Origin: Actinomadura darangshiensis
GTDB taxonomy: Bacteria > Actinomycetota > Actinomycetes > Streptosporangiales > Streptosporangiaceae
DNA length: 64,000 nt
Assembly (NCBI RefSeq): GCF_004349235.1
Contig: NZ_SMKY01000004.1
Location: 1 to 64,000 of the forward strand
Direction of reading: 5' to 3'
The notes under the pieces are model-generated. The model was not told the origin of the DNA, did not search any database, and was given only the letters and a program-made list of their open reading frames with translations. The translations under genes and the position numbers were made by a program. Positions within the stretch are counted from its first letter, which is position 1; every line of letters begins with the position of its first letter. Below are positions 41,313-49,314 of the stretch, piece after piece.

Positions 41313-42292
41313 CGCGCCGCCCGCTCGGGTGCTCGGTCGACCGGTGCTCGGTCGACCGGTGCTTCGCCGTACGGACCGGTCAGGCCGCGCCGGCCCAGCC
41401 GGCGCGTCAGCCGGTCGCGCGTCCCCGACAGGCCCAGCGGCAGGCGCCGCAGCGGCTGGCTGTAGCGGGACAGCCACGACAGGAACGCCTCGTCGCAGAA
41501 GCCGATGGCGCCGTGCAGCTGGTGCGCGACGCGGAAGACGACGTCGGCCGCCTCGACGGCCGCCAGCCGGAGCGCGAGCGCGTCGTCCACCGCCTCGTCG
41601 CGGCCGTCCTGGACGCTCCAGAGCGCGTACTTCGCGAGCACCTCGACCCCGCTGCGCTCGACCTCCGCCTCGGTGAGCTGGAACCGCACGCCCTGGAACC
41701 GCGCGAGCGCCTGCCCGAACTGCTCGCGGACGAGGACGTGCTCGCGGGTCAGGTCGATCGCCCGGTCGAGCATCCCGAGCAGGGTCCAGCACGGCAGGAC
41801 CAGGCCGAGGGCCAAGTCCGGCGCGCCGTCGCCTCGGACCGGCCGCAGGTCCAGTTCCGTGACGAACGCGGACGTGCGGGGCGGTGCCTCCGGCGACCGC
41901 ACGACGGCACCGCCGCGCAGGCCGTCCAGCGTCACCGCCGCCCAGCGCAGGTCGAGCCCCGCGACCGCCCCGGCGGGACGGGCGCCGTCGACCACGAGCA
42001 GCCCGCCGGCGTCGGGGCCGGCGGGCCGGCACAGCCGCTCGGCCACCGGGAACGGGACCGCGAAGCGGCCGGCGGCGCGGCACACCGCGGCCGCCGCCTC
42101 CAGTTCCCGCGCGTCGCCGCGGGGATCGAGGCCAAGCGCGCCCATCTCGTCCAGCACCGGCCCGACGAGGGACGCCCGGCGCCCGGGCTCGGCTTCGGCC
42201 TGGCGGACCAGGTCGTCCCCGCCGGCCGCCTGGAACGCACGCAGCGCCTGCCGCCCGTACTCGGCCGCCTCGTCGCTCAGGTCGATGTTCAT
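41309..42292 (-). CDS. Acyl-CoA dehydrogenase-like small subunit
   Basis: A 327-residue divergent member. Recognisable are REHVLVREQFGQALARFQGV, FRVAHQLHGAIGFCDEAFL and the helical C-terminus; the N-terminal half is degenerate and lacks a clear FAD loop. The tail contains a duplicated segment (APVDRAPVDRAPERAAR) from a 15-bp tandem duplication. It overlaps both neighbours by four bases. Likely the non-catalytic or complementary subunit of a heteromer with the 381-residue protein encoded just upstream. Confidence 0.82.
   Translation of the reverse strand: MNIDLSDEAAEYGRQALRAFQAAGGDDLVRQAEAEPGRRASLVGPVLDEMGALGLDPRGDARELEAAAAVCRAAGRFAVPFPVAERLCRPAGPDAGGLLVVDGARPAGAVAGLDLRWAAVTLDGLRGGAVVRSPEAPPRTSAFVTELDLRPVRGDGAPDLALGLVLPCWTLLGMLDRAIDLTREHVLVREQFGQALARFQGVRFQLTEAEVERSGVEVLAKYALWSVQDGRDEAVDDALALRLAAVEAADVVFRVAHQLHGAIGFCDEAFLSWLSRYSQPLRRLPLGLSGTRDRLTRRLGRRGLTGPYGEAPVDRAPVDRAPERAAR
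41331..41360. repeat. 15-bp tandem duplication in an ACAD gene
   Basis: GCTCGGTCGACCGGT occurs twice in tandem (41331-41345, 41346-41360), duplicating five residues (APVDR) near the C-terminus of the 327-residue acyl-CoA-dehydrogenase-like protein. In frame, probably neutral. Confidence 0.85.
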
Positions 42293-43434
42293 GAGGCCAG
42301 GAGCGAGCGGGACAGCAGGATCTGCTGCATCTCGATGCTCCCAGACGCGACCGTGGAGGCCCGGGAGTAGCGCCAGTGGTCCTCCACCTGGAGGCGGAAC
42401 CGGCGGGCCCGCGCGCCGTCCGGCGCGGCCGACGCGACGATCTCCGTCAGCACGTCGGCGCTGTCCTGGTCGAGCCGGGTCACCGCGATCCGGTACGCGG
42501 CCGCGTCCGCGGGCCGCACCGTGCCCGCGTCCTGCTTCGACACCACCTGGTAGGCCAGCAGCCGGGCGCGCCGGCAGTGCGTCAGCATCCGCGCCCACCG
42601 CCCGCGCAGCTCGTCCGGGAGGTCGTCCCAGCGGTCGCCGAGGACCTGCGGCGCCTCCTGGAGCAGGCGCTCGCACCGGGCGTAGCGGGCGATGCCGACG
42701 CGTTCGAACGACAGCACCTCCTGCACCACGTCCCAGCCCCCGTCGACGGCGCCGAGGACGTCCGCCTCCGTCACCCGGAGGTCGCTGAAGAACACCTCGT
42801 TGAGGTGGTGCGGCCCCATCATGGACGCGATGGGCCTGACCTCGACGCCCGGTGCGTCCATCGGCACGAGGAAGATCGTCAGGCCGTGCTGCCTGCGCTC
42901 CCCCGTCGACGTGCGGGCGAGCAGGAAGCACCACTGCGCCATCGTCGCGTAGGACGTCCAGATCTTCTGGCCGGAGACGCGCCAGCCGTCGCCGTCCCGC
43001 CGGGCGGCGGTCCGCAGCGCCGCGAGGTCGGAGCCGGCGTCGGGCTCGCTGAACCCCTGGCACCAGATGACCTCGCCGCCCGCGATCGGCGGCAGGTGCC
43101 GGCGCCGCTGCTCCGCCGTGCCGTGCCGCATGATCGTCGGCCCCACCCAGTTGACGCCCATGTACTGCGCGCCCCTCGGCTCGTGGTGCGCCCACATCTC
43201 CTCGCGGACCACGGTCTGCTCCCACACCGAGGCGCCGGAGCCGCCGTACTCCCCGGGCCAGGCGAGGCACAGCAGCCCGCGCTCGGCGAGCAGGCGGCAG
43301 AAGCGCTGCGCCGCCTCCAGGTCGGACGGGTCGTCGGTGAAGGCCCCGAGGAACCCGGGCGGGACGTGCTCGGCCACCAGCCTGCGCAGGTCGCCGCGCA
43401 GGGCGGTGGCGGCCTCGCCCATCGTGAAGTCCAT
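42289..43434 (-). CDS. Acyl-CoA dehydrogenase, first gene of the operon
   Basis: A 381-residue flavoprotein with CQGFSEPDAGSDLAALRTAA and GWRVSGQKIWTSYATMAQW (FAD and substrate binding), LSFERVGIARYARCERLLQE, and a C-terminus STVASGSIEMQQILLSRSLL that departs from E-G-T. ATG 43434 lies only seven bases after a TAGCGT -10 with no Shine-Dalgarno, so translation is probably leaderless. It opens a four-gene operon of acyl-CoA dehydrogenases divergent from the GntR gene, with a GntR-type operator lying between its -35 and -10. It probably desaturates a CoA-activated ring or side-chain intermediate. Confidence 0.9.
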   Translation of the reverse strand: MDFTMGEAATALRGDLRRLVAEHVPPGFLGAFTDDPSDLEAAQRFCRLLAERGLLCLAWPGEYGGSGASVWEQTVVREEMWAHHEPRGAQYMGVNWVGPTIMRHGTAEQRRRHLPPIAGGEVIWCQGFSEPDAGSDLAALRTAARRDGDGWRVSGQKIWTSYATMAQWCFLLARTSTGERRQHGLTIFLVPMDAPGVEVRPIASMMGPHHLNEVFFSDLRVTEADVLGAVDGGWDVVQEVLSFERVGIARYARCERLLQEAPQVLGDRWDDLPDELRGRWARMLTHCRRARLLAYQVVSKQDAGTVRPADAAAYRIAVTRLDQDSADVLTEIVASAAPDGARARRFRLQVEDHWRYSRASTVASGSIEMQQILLSRSLLAS

Positions 43435-43441
43435 GCCGACG

Positions 43442-43471
43442 ACGCTATTTCAATCATTGTAAGGATTGCAA
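43442..43471 (-). promoter_or_regulatory. ACAD promoter with GntR-type operator (site A)
   Basis: On the minus strand TTGCAA (43466-43471), 18 bases, TAGCGT (43442-43447). The near-palindrome CAATCATT-GT-AAGGATTG (43451-43468) fills the spacer. Its core (minus strand CAATCCTTACAATGAT) recurs at 46613-46630 and 57788-57805. The geometry suits repression by the adjacent GntR protein. Confidence 0.65.
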
Positions 43472-43497
43472 TACTGCCTTTGGTTATCCGGTCACGC

Positions 43498-43503
43498 TAG
43501 ACT
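43498..43503 (+). promoter_or_regulatory. -10 box for a leaderless gntR transcript
   Basis: TAGACT ends six bases before the GTG start of the GntR gene, and no Shine-Dalgarno is present. This spacing is typical of actinobacterial leaderless transcripts whose first base is the start codon. Confidence 0.45.
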
Positions 43504-43509
43504 CCCCGG

Positions 43510-44316
43510 GTGACGACCGCCCGACGCAGCCGAGTCCACCAGCACCGCATCGCCGAGACCGTCGCCGGCGAGCTGCGCGGCCGCATCCTCGCCAGCGGCT
43601 ACGACTACGCCCTCCCCACCCAGGACCAGCTGGTCAAGGAGTTCGGCGTCAGCTACCCCTCGGTCCGGGAGGCCCTGCGCATCCTGGAGACCGAGGGCCT
43701 GGTGACCGTCCGGCGGGGCAACGTCGGCGGCGCCGAGGTGCACCGTCCCGACCAGTCGTCGGCCGCCTACCACCTCGGCCTCGCGCTCCAGGGCGACCGG
43801 GTGTCGCTGGGCGACCTGGCCGCCGGGCTGCGGATGCTGGAGCCGCTGTGCGCCGCCGAGTGCGCCCGGCGCGAGGACCGCGCCGAGGCCGTCGTCCCGG
43901 TCCTGCGCGCCAACGTCGAGGAGTGCGCCGCGCTGGTGGACGACGGCGTCGCGTTCACCCAGACCGCCAGGGAGTTCCACGACCTCCTCGTCGCCTTCAC
44001 CCCGAACGCGACGGTCCGCAACGTCGTCGGCAGCCTCGTCGCGCTGTGGTCGGCGCAGGAGGAGACCTGGGCCGAGGCGCTCACCCGGCGCGGCGAGTAC
44101 CCGACCCGGGACGAGGCGATGACGGCCGTCCGCACGCACCGCCGGATCGTCGACGACATCGCGGCCGGGCGCGCCGGGGAGGCGGAGCGGATCGCCTGCG
44201 CCCACCTCACCGCGACCCAGTCCCTGCTCCTGGAGCGTTTTGACGACGGCATCGTCAACGCAGCGTCGCCCGCCGCCCGGCACGCGATCCAGTCCGGTCC
44301 GCGCGCGCGGCACTGA
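43510..44316 (+). CDS. GntR/FadR-family regulator of the catabolic island
   Basis: A 268-residue regulator. The winged helix is typical GntR: IAETVAGELRGRILASGYDY, PTQDQLVKEFGVSYPSVREA then LRILETEGLVTVRRGNVGG. The C-terminal half is an all-helical FCD-like ligand domain with candidate metal/ligand residues in TAREFHDLLVAF and VRTHRRIVDDI. FCD proteins often sense acids or acyl-CoA. GTG 43510 is probably leaderless. Operator site A lies 50 bases upstream; two more copies sit in other divergent promoters of the window, so it is the best candidate for controlling the whole right-hand island. Confidence 0.92.
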   Translation: MTTARRSRVHQHRIAETVAGELRGRILASGYDYALPTQDQLVKEFGVSYPSVREALRILETEGLVTVRRGNVGGAEVHRPDQSSAAYHLGLALQGDRVSLGDLAAGLRMLEPLCAAECARREDRAEAVVPVLRANVEECAALVDDGVAFTQTAREFHDLLVAFTPNATVRNVVGSLVALWSAQEETWAEALTRRGEYPTRDEAMTAVRTHRRIVDDIAAGRAGEAERIACAHLTATQSLLLERFDDGIVNAASPAARHAIQSGPRARH

Positions 44317-44323
44317 CGGCCCG

Positions 44324-45082
44324 CTACCGGGCGGTCCAGCCGCCGTCGACGACGATCGTCTGCCCCGTGACGTAGGCCGCGGCGTCTCCGGCGAGCCAGA
44401 CAATGGCGCCGACGATGTCGTCCGCGCCGCCCTCCTTCGGCAGCGGCGTGTTGCGGCGCAGGTACTCCGACGGGCGCTCGTTCTCGTAGAGCGGGCCGGT
44501 GATCTCGCTGCGGAAGAAGCCCGGCGCCACCGTGTTCACCCGGATCGAGTGCCGCGCCCACTGCACCGCGAGTTCGGCGGTGAGGCCCGACAGGCCCGCC
44601 TTGCTCGCCGCGTAGGACGCCTGCGGGATCCCCGGGACGCCGACCCGGCCGCTGATGGACGAGACGTTGACGATCGAGCCCCGGCCTGCCTCGCGCATGT
44701 GCGGGAAGACCCCCTGCGCCAGCAGGAAGGGTGCCACCAGGTTGAGATCCAGGGTCGCGCGGACGGCGTCGAGCGGTTCGAATTCGGCGCGCGCCTCGGT
44801 GAACATGGCCCCCGCGCAGTTGACGAGGATCTCCGGCGGGCCGAGGCGCCCGGCCACCGCGGGCACGACCGACCCGGCCTGCGCGGGGTCGGACAGGTCG
44901 CAGGCGACGGCCACGCCGCCGATCTCCGCGGCGAGCGCGTCCAGCCTGTCCCGGCGGCGGGCCACCGCACCGACCCTGGCGCCGGACGCGGCCAGGGCGC
45001 GGGCGGCCGCGGCGCCGAGCCCCGACGAGGCCCCCGTCACGATCGCCACCCGGCCGTCCAGGCCGAACATGTCGCGGCTCAT
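44324..45082 (-). CDS. SDR-family oxidoreductase
   Basis: A 252-residue classical short-chain dehydrogenase. Cofactor motif IVTGASSGLGAAAARALA, NCAGAMF, catalytic Ser in VNVSSISGR and Tyr/Lys in ASYAASKAG, and VNTVAPGFFRSEITGPLY. An Arg-rich basic segment after beta-2 (ARRRDRLD) may indicate NADP preference. ATG 45082 overlaps the CoA-ligase stop. The likely role is oxidation or reduction of a hydroxy/keto group on a pathway intermediate. Confidence 0.9.
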   Translation of the reverse strand: MSRDMFGLDGRVAIVTGASSGLGAAAARALAASGARVGAVARRRDRLDALAAEIGGVAVACDLSDPAQAGSVVPAVAGRLGPPEILVNCAGAMFTEARAEFEPLDAVRATLDLNLVAPFLLAQGVFPHMREAGRGSIVNVSSISGRVGVPGIPQASYAASKAGLSGLTAELAVQWARHSIRVNTVAPGFFRSEITGPLYENERPSEYLRRNTPLPKEGGADDIVGAIVWLAGDAAAYVTGQTIVVDGGWTAR

Positions 45083-46596
45083 CGGCCACCTGGCGTGTGC
45101 TTGTGGACGAGGTCGGCAAGCCCGTCGCGCCGCACCTTCCCCATGGCGTTCACCGGCAGGGCGTCGACCCGGGTCCAGATCTCCGGGATCTTGTAGGGGG
45201 CGAGCTCCCGCCGGCACGACTCGGTGAGCGCAGCGACGTCCAGCCGCGCGCCGGCGCTCTGGACAACCGCGGCCACCCGCTGCCCGAGGCGGTCGTCGGG
45301 CACTCCGCACACCGCCGCGTTGACGACGCCGGGATGCGTAAGGAGCACCCGTTCCACTTCGAGCGGGTAGACGTTCGCGCCGCCCCTGACGATGACCAGC
45401 TTCTTGCGGTCGAGCACGGTCAGCCATCCGTCGCCGTCGACCGTGCCGACGTCGCCGGTGGGCACGGGGCCCGGCTCGGGCGGACGGACGCGGCCGCGCT
45501 CCCAGTATCCGAGCAGCGGCGTCCAAGCGCCCGCCCAAGGGCCCGACACCGCGCCGCTCAGCCGCAGCTCGCCCAGCTCACCGGCGGGGAGGCGGCGGCC
45601 CTCGTCGTCGTAGGCGGCGACGTCGAGGTGGGGCAGCGCCCGCCCGCTCGCGCGCGGGCGCCACCGCTCCCCCGGCGGGTCGATGGACACGACGGTCGGC
45701 GCCTCGGTCAGGCCGTAGGTGGCCCGGGGCGCGAGCCCGTGCGTCGCGGTGAATGCCTCGCGCAGCGCGTCGGAGGTGTCGCCGCCCCCGCTCCACACTT
45801 CCTGGAGCGGGCCGAGGCCGAGTTCCGGGCGCCGGGCGAGGTCGTAGAGCTGCGCGGGGGCCCCGTTCCACACCGTGACACCGCGCTCGGAGATCCATCC
45901 GGCCAGGCCGGCGGCGTCCCGCCGGTCCGTGATGACCGAGCAGCCGCCGGCCTGCGCGGCGAGCAGGGTCGACAGGACCATGAGGTTGAGGATCGTGAGC
46001 GGGAAGCCGTCCCCTTTGCGCAACTCCGGGCCCCAGCCGCGGGCGGCGGCGAGCACGGCGGCCGGCAGGAGCAGGTTGCGCTGGCTGTGCACGACCGCCT
46101 TGGGACGTCCCGACGTCCCGCTGGTGAACGCGATCCCGGCGGGGGCGTCGATGTCGGGGGCGACCTCCGGGGCCGCCTCGTCCCCCGCCATGAGCCGCGC
46201 CCACCGGTCGGGGTCGACGCGGCCGGGCGCGTCGAGCCGGCAGCGCGGTCCGGCCAGGACGACCGCGGGATCGCAGATGCCGTGCAACTCCTCCTGCTCG
46301 GCCGGCGCGAGCGCCTCGCCGATGCCCGTCCACACCGCTCCGATCCGCTGGGCGCCGTGGAAGGCCGCCACGATGTCCAGGTCGTTGGGCAGGCACGCGG
46401 CGACGCGGTCCCCGGGCCGGACTCCGAGCGACCACAGCGCGCCGGCAGCCCTGCGCGCCCGGTCGTCGAGTTCGGTGTAGGACCAGGTGCCGGAGGGCGC
46501 ATCGATCGCGGGGGCGTGGGGCCGCGCGGCGAGCGGGGCGTCCAGCGCCGCGGCGATGGACGGCGGAGGGGCGCTGCCGGCGTCGGGGCTCCTCAT
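45079..46596 (-). CDS. ANL-family acyl-CoA ligase
   Basis: A 505-residue adenylate-forming enzyme. Motifs: AFTSGTSGRPKAVVHSQRN (A3), ATYGLTEAP (A5), TGDVGTVDGDGWLTVLDRKK (A7/A8), GGANVYPLEVERVL and the catalytic Lys in VNAMGKVRRDGL (A10). It converts a carboxylate to its CoA thioester via an acyl-AMP. It is divergent from the CaiB gene with GntR-type operator site B between them, and is followed by the SDR. The substrate is unknown. Confidence 0.9.
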   Translation of the reverse strand: MRSPDAGSAPPPSIAAALDAPLAARPHAPAIDAPSGTWSYTELDDRARRAAGALWSLGVRPGDRVAACLPNDLDIVAAFHGAQRIGAVWTGIGEALAPAEQEELHGICDPAVVLAGPRCRLDAPGRVDPDRWARLMAGDEAAPEVAPDIDAPAGIAFTSGTSGRPKAVVHSQRNLLLPAAVLAAARGWGPELRKGDGFPLTILNLMVLSTLLAAQAGGCSVITDRRDAAGLAGWISERGVTVWNGAPAQLYDLARRPELGLGPLQEVWSGGGDTSDALREAFTATHGLAPRATYGLTEAPTVVSIDPPGERWRPRASGRALPHLDVAAYDDEGRRLPAGELGELRLSGAVSGPWAGAWTPLLGYWERGRVRPPEPGPVPTGDVGTVDGDGWLTVLDRKKLVIVRGGANVYPLEVERVLLTHPGVVNAAVCGVPDDRLGQRVAAVVQSAGARLDVAALTESCRRELAPYKIPEIWTRVDALPVNAMGKVRRDGLADLVHKHTPGGR

Positions 46597-46612
46597 GACG
46601 CCCTTGATATCA

Positions 46613-46630
46613 TCATCCTTGTAAGGATTG
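46613..46630. promoter_or_regulatory. GntR-type operator (site B)
   Basis: TCATCCTT-GT-AAGGATTG; on the minus strand CAATCCTTACAAGGAT, sharing the core of sites A and C. It sits between the divergent acyl-CoA ligase (start 46596) and CaiB (start 46676) genes, and a TTGACA hexamer (46628-46633) overlaps its right arm. Confidence 0.65.
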
Positions 46631-46675
46631 ACAGCATCATCGGGATACAGCACGCGAACCCCCTGGGAGCGGCCG

Positions 46676-47860
46676 ATGCCAGCCGAACGCGGACACCGTC
46701 CCGGCCCGCTGTCGGGAGTGCGGGTCGTCGATCTGACGGCCATGGTGATGGGCGCGCACTGCACCCAGGTCATGGCCGACATGGGCGCGGACGTGATCAA
46801 GGTCGAGCCCCCCGCCGGCGACAACACCCGGTACATCTCGGCCGGGCCCGAACCGGGCATGGCCGGCGTCTTCGCCAACGTCAACCGCGGCAAGCGCAGC
46901 GTGGTGCTGGACCTGCGATCGGACGAGGACAGGGACGCCCTCCGCGGGCTCGTCGAAGGCGGCGACGTCTTCATCCATTCGATGCGCGCGCGGGCGATCG
47001 CCGGCCTGGGGTTCGGCTACGCCGACGTGGCCGCGATCAACCCGTCGATCGTCTACACCAACTGCTACGGCTACGGCCGCCGCGGACCGGGCGCGGGCCG
47101 CACCGCCTACGACGACACGATCCAGGCCGAATGCGGGCTGCCGTCCGTCCAGGAGCGGCTGACCGGGGAGGCCGGCTACGTCGGGACGATCATGGCCGAC
47201 AAGGTCGCCGGGATAACGGCGCTGTACGCCACCGTGATGGCGCTGTTCCACCGCGAGCGGACCGGCGAGGGGCAGGAGGTCGAGGTCGCGATGTTCGAGA
47301 CCATGGCCGCGTTCATGCTGGTCGAGCACGCCAACGGCGCCATGTTCACCCCTCCCCTGGGCCCGGCGGTCTATCCGCGCGCGGTGTCCCGGAACCGCAG
47401 GCCCTACCGCACCAAGGACGGCCACGTCTCCGCGCTCGTGTACAACGACAAGCAGTGGTCGGCGTTCGTCGGGGCCGTCAAGCCGGAATGGGCGGGCGAG
47501 CGTTTCGCCACCCTCGAACAGCGGGCGCGGCAGATCGACACCGTCTACGCGCTGCTGGGCGAGACCTTCGCGCAGCGCACGACGCGGGAATGGCTCGAAC
47601 TGCTCTCGTCGCTGGACATCCCCGCCGCACCGGTCCGCACGCTGGACGAGCTGTTCGACGACCCGCACCTGAACGCCGTGGGCTTCTTCGAGACCGTCGA
47701 CGGCCCGAACGGGCCGGTGCGGTTCCCCGGCACGCCGGCCTGGTTCTCGCGGACGCCGGGCCGCGTCGCCGGCCCCGCGCCGCGGCTCGGCGCCCACACG
47801 GCGGAGGTGCTGGACGCGCTGGGACGCGGCGGTCAGGAGGCGGCCTGGCCGGGTTCGTAG
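46676..47860 (+). CDS. CaiB/BaiF-family CoA-transferase
   Basis: A 394-residue class III CoA-transferase moving CoA between acids. N-terminal VRVVDLTAMVMGAHCTQVMA and GADVIKVEPPAGD, catalytic Asp probably in RTAYDDTIQAECGL, and downstream KDGHVSALVYNDKQW. ATG 46676 has GGGAG upstream; an earlier frame to 46628 was excluded. Its 3' end overlaps the convergent aldehyde dehydrogenase by 28 bases. It could activate a second acid in the same pathway. Confidence 0.9.
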   Translation: MPAERGHRPGPLSGVRVVDLTAMVMGAHCTQVMADMGADVIKVEPPAGDNTRYISAGPEPGMAGVFANVNRGKRSVVLDLRSDEDRDALRGLVEGGDVFIHSMRARAIAGLGFGYADVAAINPSIVYTNCYGYGRRGPGAGRTAYDDTIQAECGLPSVQERLTGEAGYVGTIMADKVAGITALYATVMALFHRERTGEGQEVEVAMFETMAAFMLVEHANGAMFTPPLGPAVYPRAVSRNRRPYRTKDGHVSALVYNDKQWSAFVGAVKPEWAGERFATLEQRARQIDTVYALLGETFAQRTTREWLELLSSLDIPAAPVRTLDELFDDPHLNAVGFFETVDGPNGPVRFPGTPAWFSRTPGRVAGPAPRLGAHTAEVLDALGRGGQEAAWPGS

Positions 47861-49314
47861 CCGAGCACGCCCTTGGTCTCCAGGTAGTCGTGGAAGCCCG
47901 CCTCGCCCCATTCGCGGCCGTTGCCGCTCTTCTTGTAGCCGCCGAACGGGCAGCCGAAGTCGAAACCGTCGTTGATGGAGACCCAGCCCGCCCGGATGCG
48001 GCGGGCCACGGCGCGGGCCGCGTCGAGGTCGGCGCCGGCCACGTTGCCGGCCAGCCCGTACTCGGTGTCGTTGGCGATCTCGACGGCGTGGTCGACGTCG
48101 TCGTAGCCGAGGATCGCCAGGACCGGGCCGAAGATCTCGTCGCGGGCGATGGCCATGTCGCTGGTGACATCGGCGAACACGGTCGGCTTGACGTAGTAGC
48201 CGGTCTGCAGGCCGTCCGGGCGGCCGGTGCCTCCGGCCACCAGGGTGGCGCCCTCGTCGATGCCCTTCCGGATGAGCGCCTGGACCTTCTCGAACTGGGC
48301 CCGCGAGGCCACCGGGCCCATCACGACGTCGTCGCCGGGGTCGCCCACGGTGACGCCGGCGGCGGCCTCGCGGGCGACGGCGGCGGCCTCGTCCATGCGC
48401 GACCTCGGGACCAGCATCCGCGAGAGCGCGCTGCAGGTCTGCCCGGAGTTGCCCATCATGACCGTGACACCGCCGGCGACGTTCCCGGCGAAGGCCGCGT
48501 CGTCCAGGACGATGTTCGGGCTCTTGCCGCCCAGCTCCTGGGTGACCCGCTTGACCCCGGGCGCGGCGTTCCTCGCGACCTCGACGCCGGCGCGCACGGA
48601 CCCGGTGAAGGAGACCATGTCGACGCCGGGGTGGGACGAGAGCGCCGCGCCGGCGCCGGGCCCGTCGCCCTGGACGAGGTTGAACACCCCGGCGGGGACG
48701 CCCGCGGCGTCCAGGATCTCGGCGAAGATCCGCCCGGCGGACGGGGCGATCTCCGACGGCTTGAGGACCATCGCGCAGCCGGTCGCCAGCGCCGGGAACA
48801 CCTTCACCGCGATCTGGTTGAGCGGCCAGTTCCAGGGGGTGATCAGCGCGCAGACGCCGATCGGCTCCCGGACGACCAGGGTGGCGCCGCGCCGCTCCTC
48901 GAAGGCGAAGTCCTCCAGGATCTCGATCGCCTTGGCCAGATGGCCGGCGCCGAGCCCGACCTGGAATCCGCCGGCGAGCGACGCGGGCGCGCCCATCTCC
49001 TCGGTCAGGGCCGCGGCGAGGTCGCCGGACCGCTTCTGGTACGCCTCCTGGATGTTCCGCAGCACCTCCGCCCGGTCGGCGGCGCTCGTCCCGGACCAGG
49101 CGCCGAACGCGGCGCGCGCGGCGGCGACCGCCCGGTCCACGTCGGCGGCGGAGCCGGCCGCCACCCTGCCGCAGACCTGCTCGGTCGCGGGGTTCACGAC
49201 GTCGAGGACCCGCGACGGCTCCGGGCCGGCCGGGTCGGCCGGGTCGGCCGGGTCGGCCGGGTCGGTCCATTGCCCGCCGATGTAGAACTTCAGGCATTCC
49301 CGCATGGCCGTCAC
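47833..49314 (-). CDS. Aldehyde dehydrogenase
   Basis: A 493-residue NAD(P)-dependent aldehyde dehydrogenase. Cofactor-site TPWNWPLNQIAVKVFPALA, base Glu in VTQELGGKSPNIV, nucleophilic Cys in GNSGQTCSALSRM, and C-terminal FGCPFGGYKKSGNGREWGE. The N-terminus includes a D-P-A repeat encoded by four 9-bp units. GTG 49314 overlaps the ThDP-enzyme stop and has GAAGGG five bases upstream; ATG 49305 is possible. As the last gene of the seven-gene operon it may oxidise an aldehyde released by the ThDP enzyme. Confidence 0.93.
   Translation of the reverse strand: MTAMRECLKFYIGGQWTDPADPADPADPAGPEPSRVLDVVNPATEQVCGRVAAGSAADVDRAVAAARAAFGAWSGTSAADRAEVLRNIQEAYQKRSGDLAAALTEEMGAPASLAGGFQVGLGAGHLAKAIEILEDFAFEERRGATLVVREPIGVCALITPWNWPLNQIAVKVFPALATGCAMVLKPSEIAPSAGRIFAEILDAAGVPAGVFNLVQGDGPGAGAALSSHPGVDMVSFTGSVRAGVEVARNAAPGVKRVTQELGGKSPNIVLDDAAFAGNVAGGVTVMMGNSGQTCSALSRMLVPRSRMDEAAAVAREAAAGVTVGDPGDDVVMGPVASRAQFEKVQALIRKGIDEGATLVAGGTGRPDGLQTGYYVKPTVFADVTSDMAIARDEIFGPVLAILGYDDVDHAVEIANDTEYGLAGNVAGADLDAARAVARRIRAGWVSINDGFDFGCPFGGYKKSGNGREWGEAGFHDYLETKGVLGYEPGQAAS
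49228..49263. repeat. Four 9-bp tandem repeats inside an ALDH gene
   Basis: GGCCGGGTC is repeated four times without change, encoding repeated D-P-A in the N-terminal 15-30 residues of the aldehyde dehydrogenase. In frame; slippage would add or remove D-P-A units without a frameshift. Confidence 0.9.
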
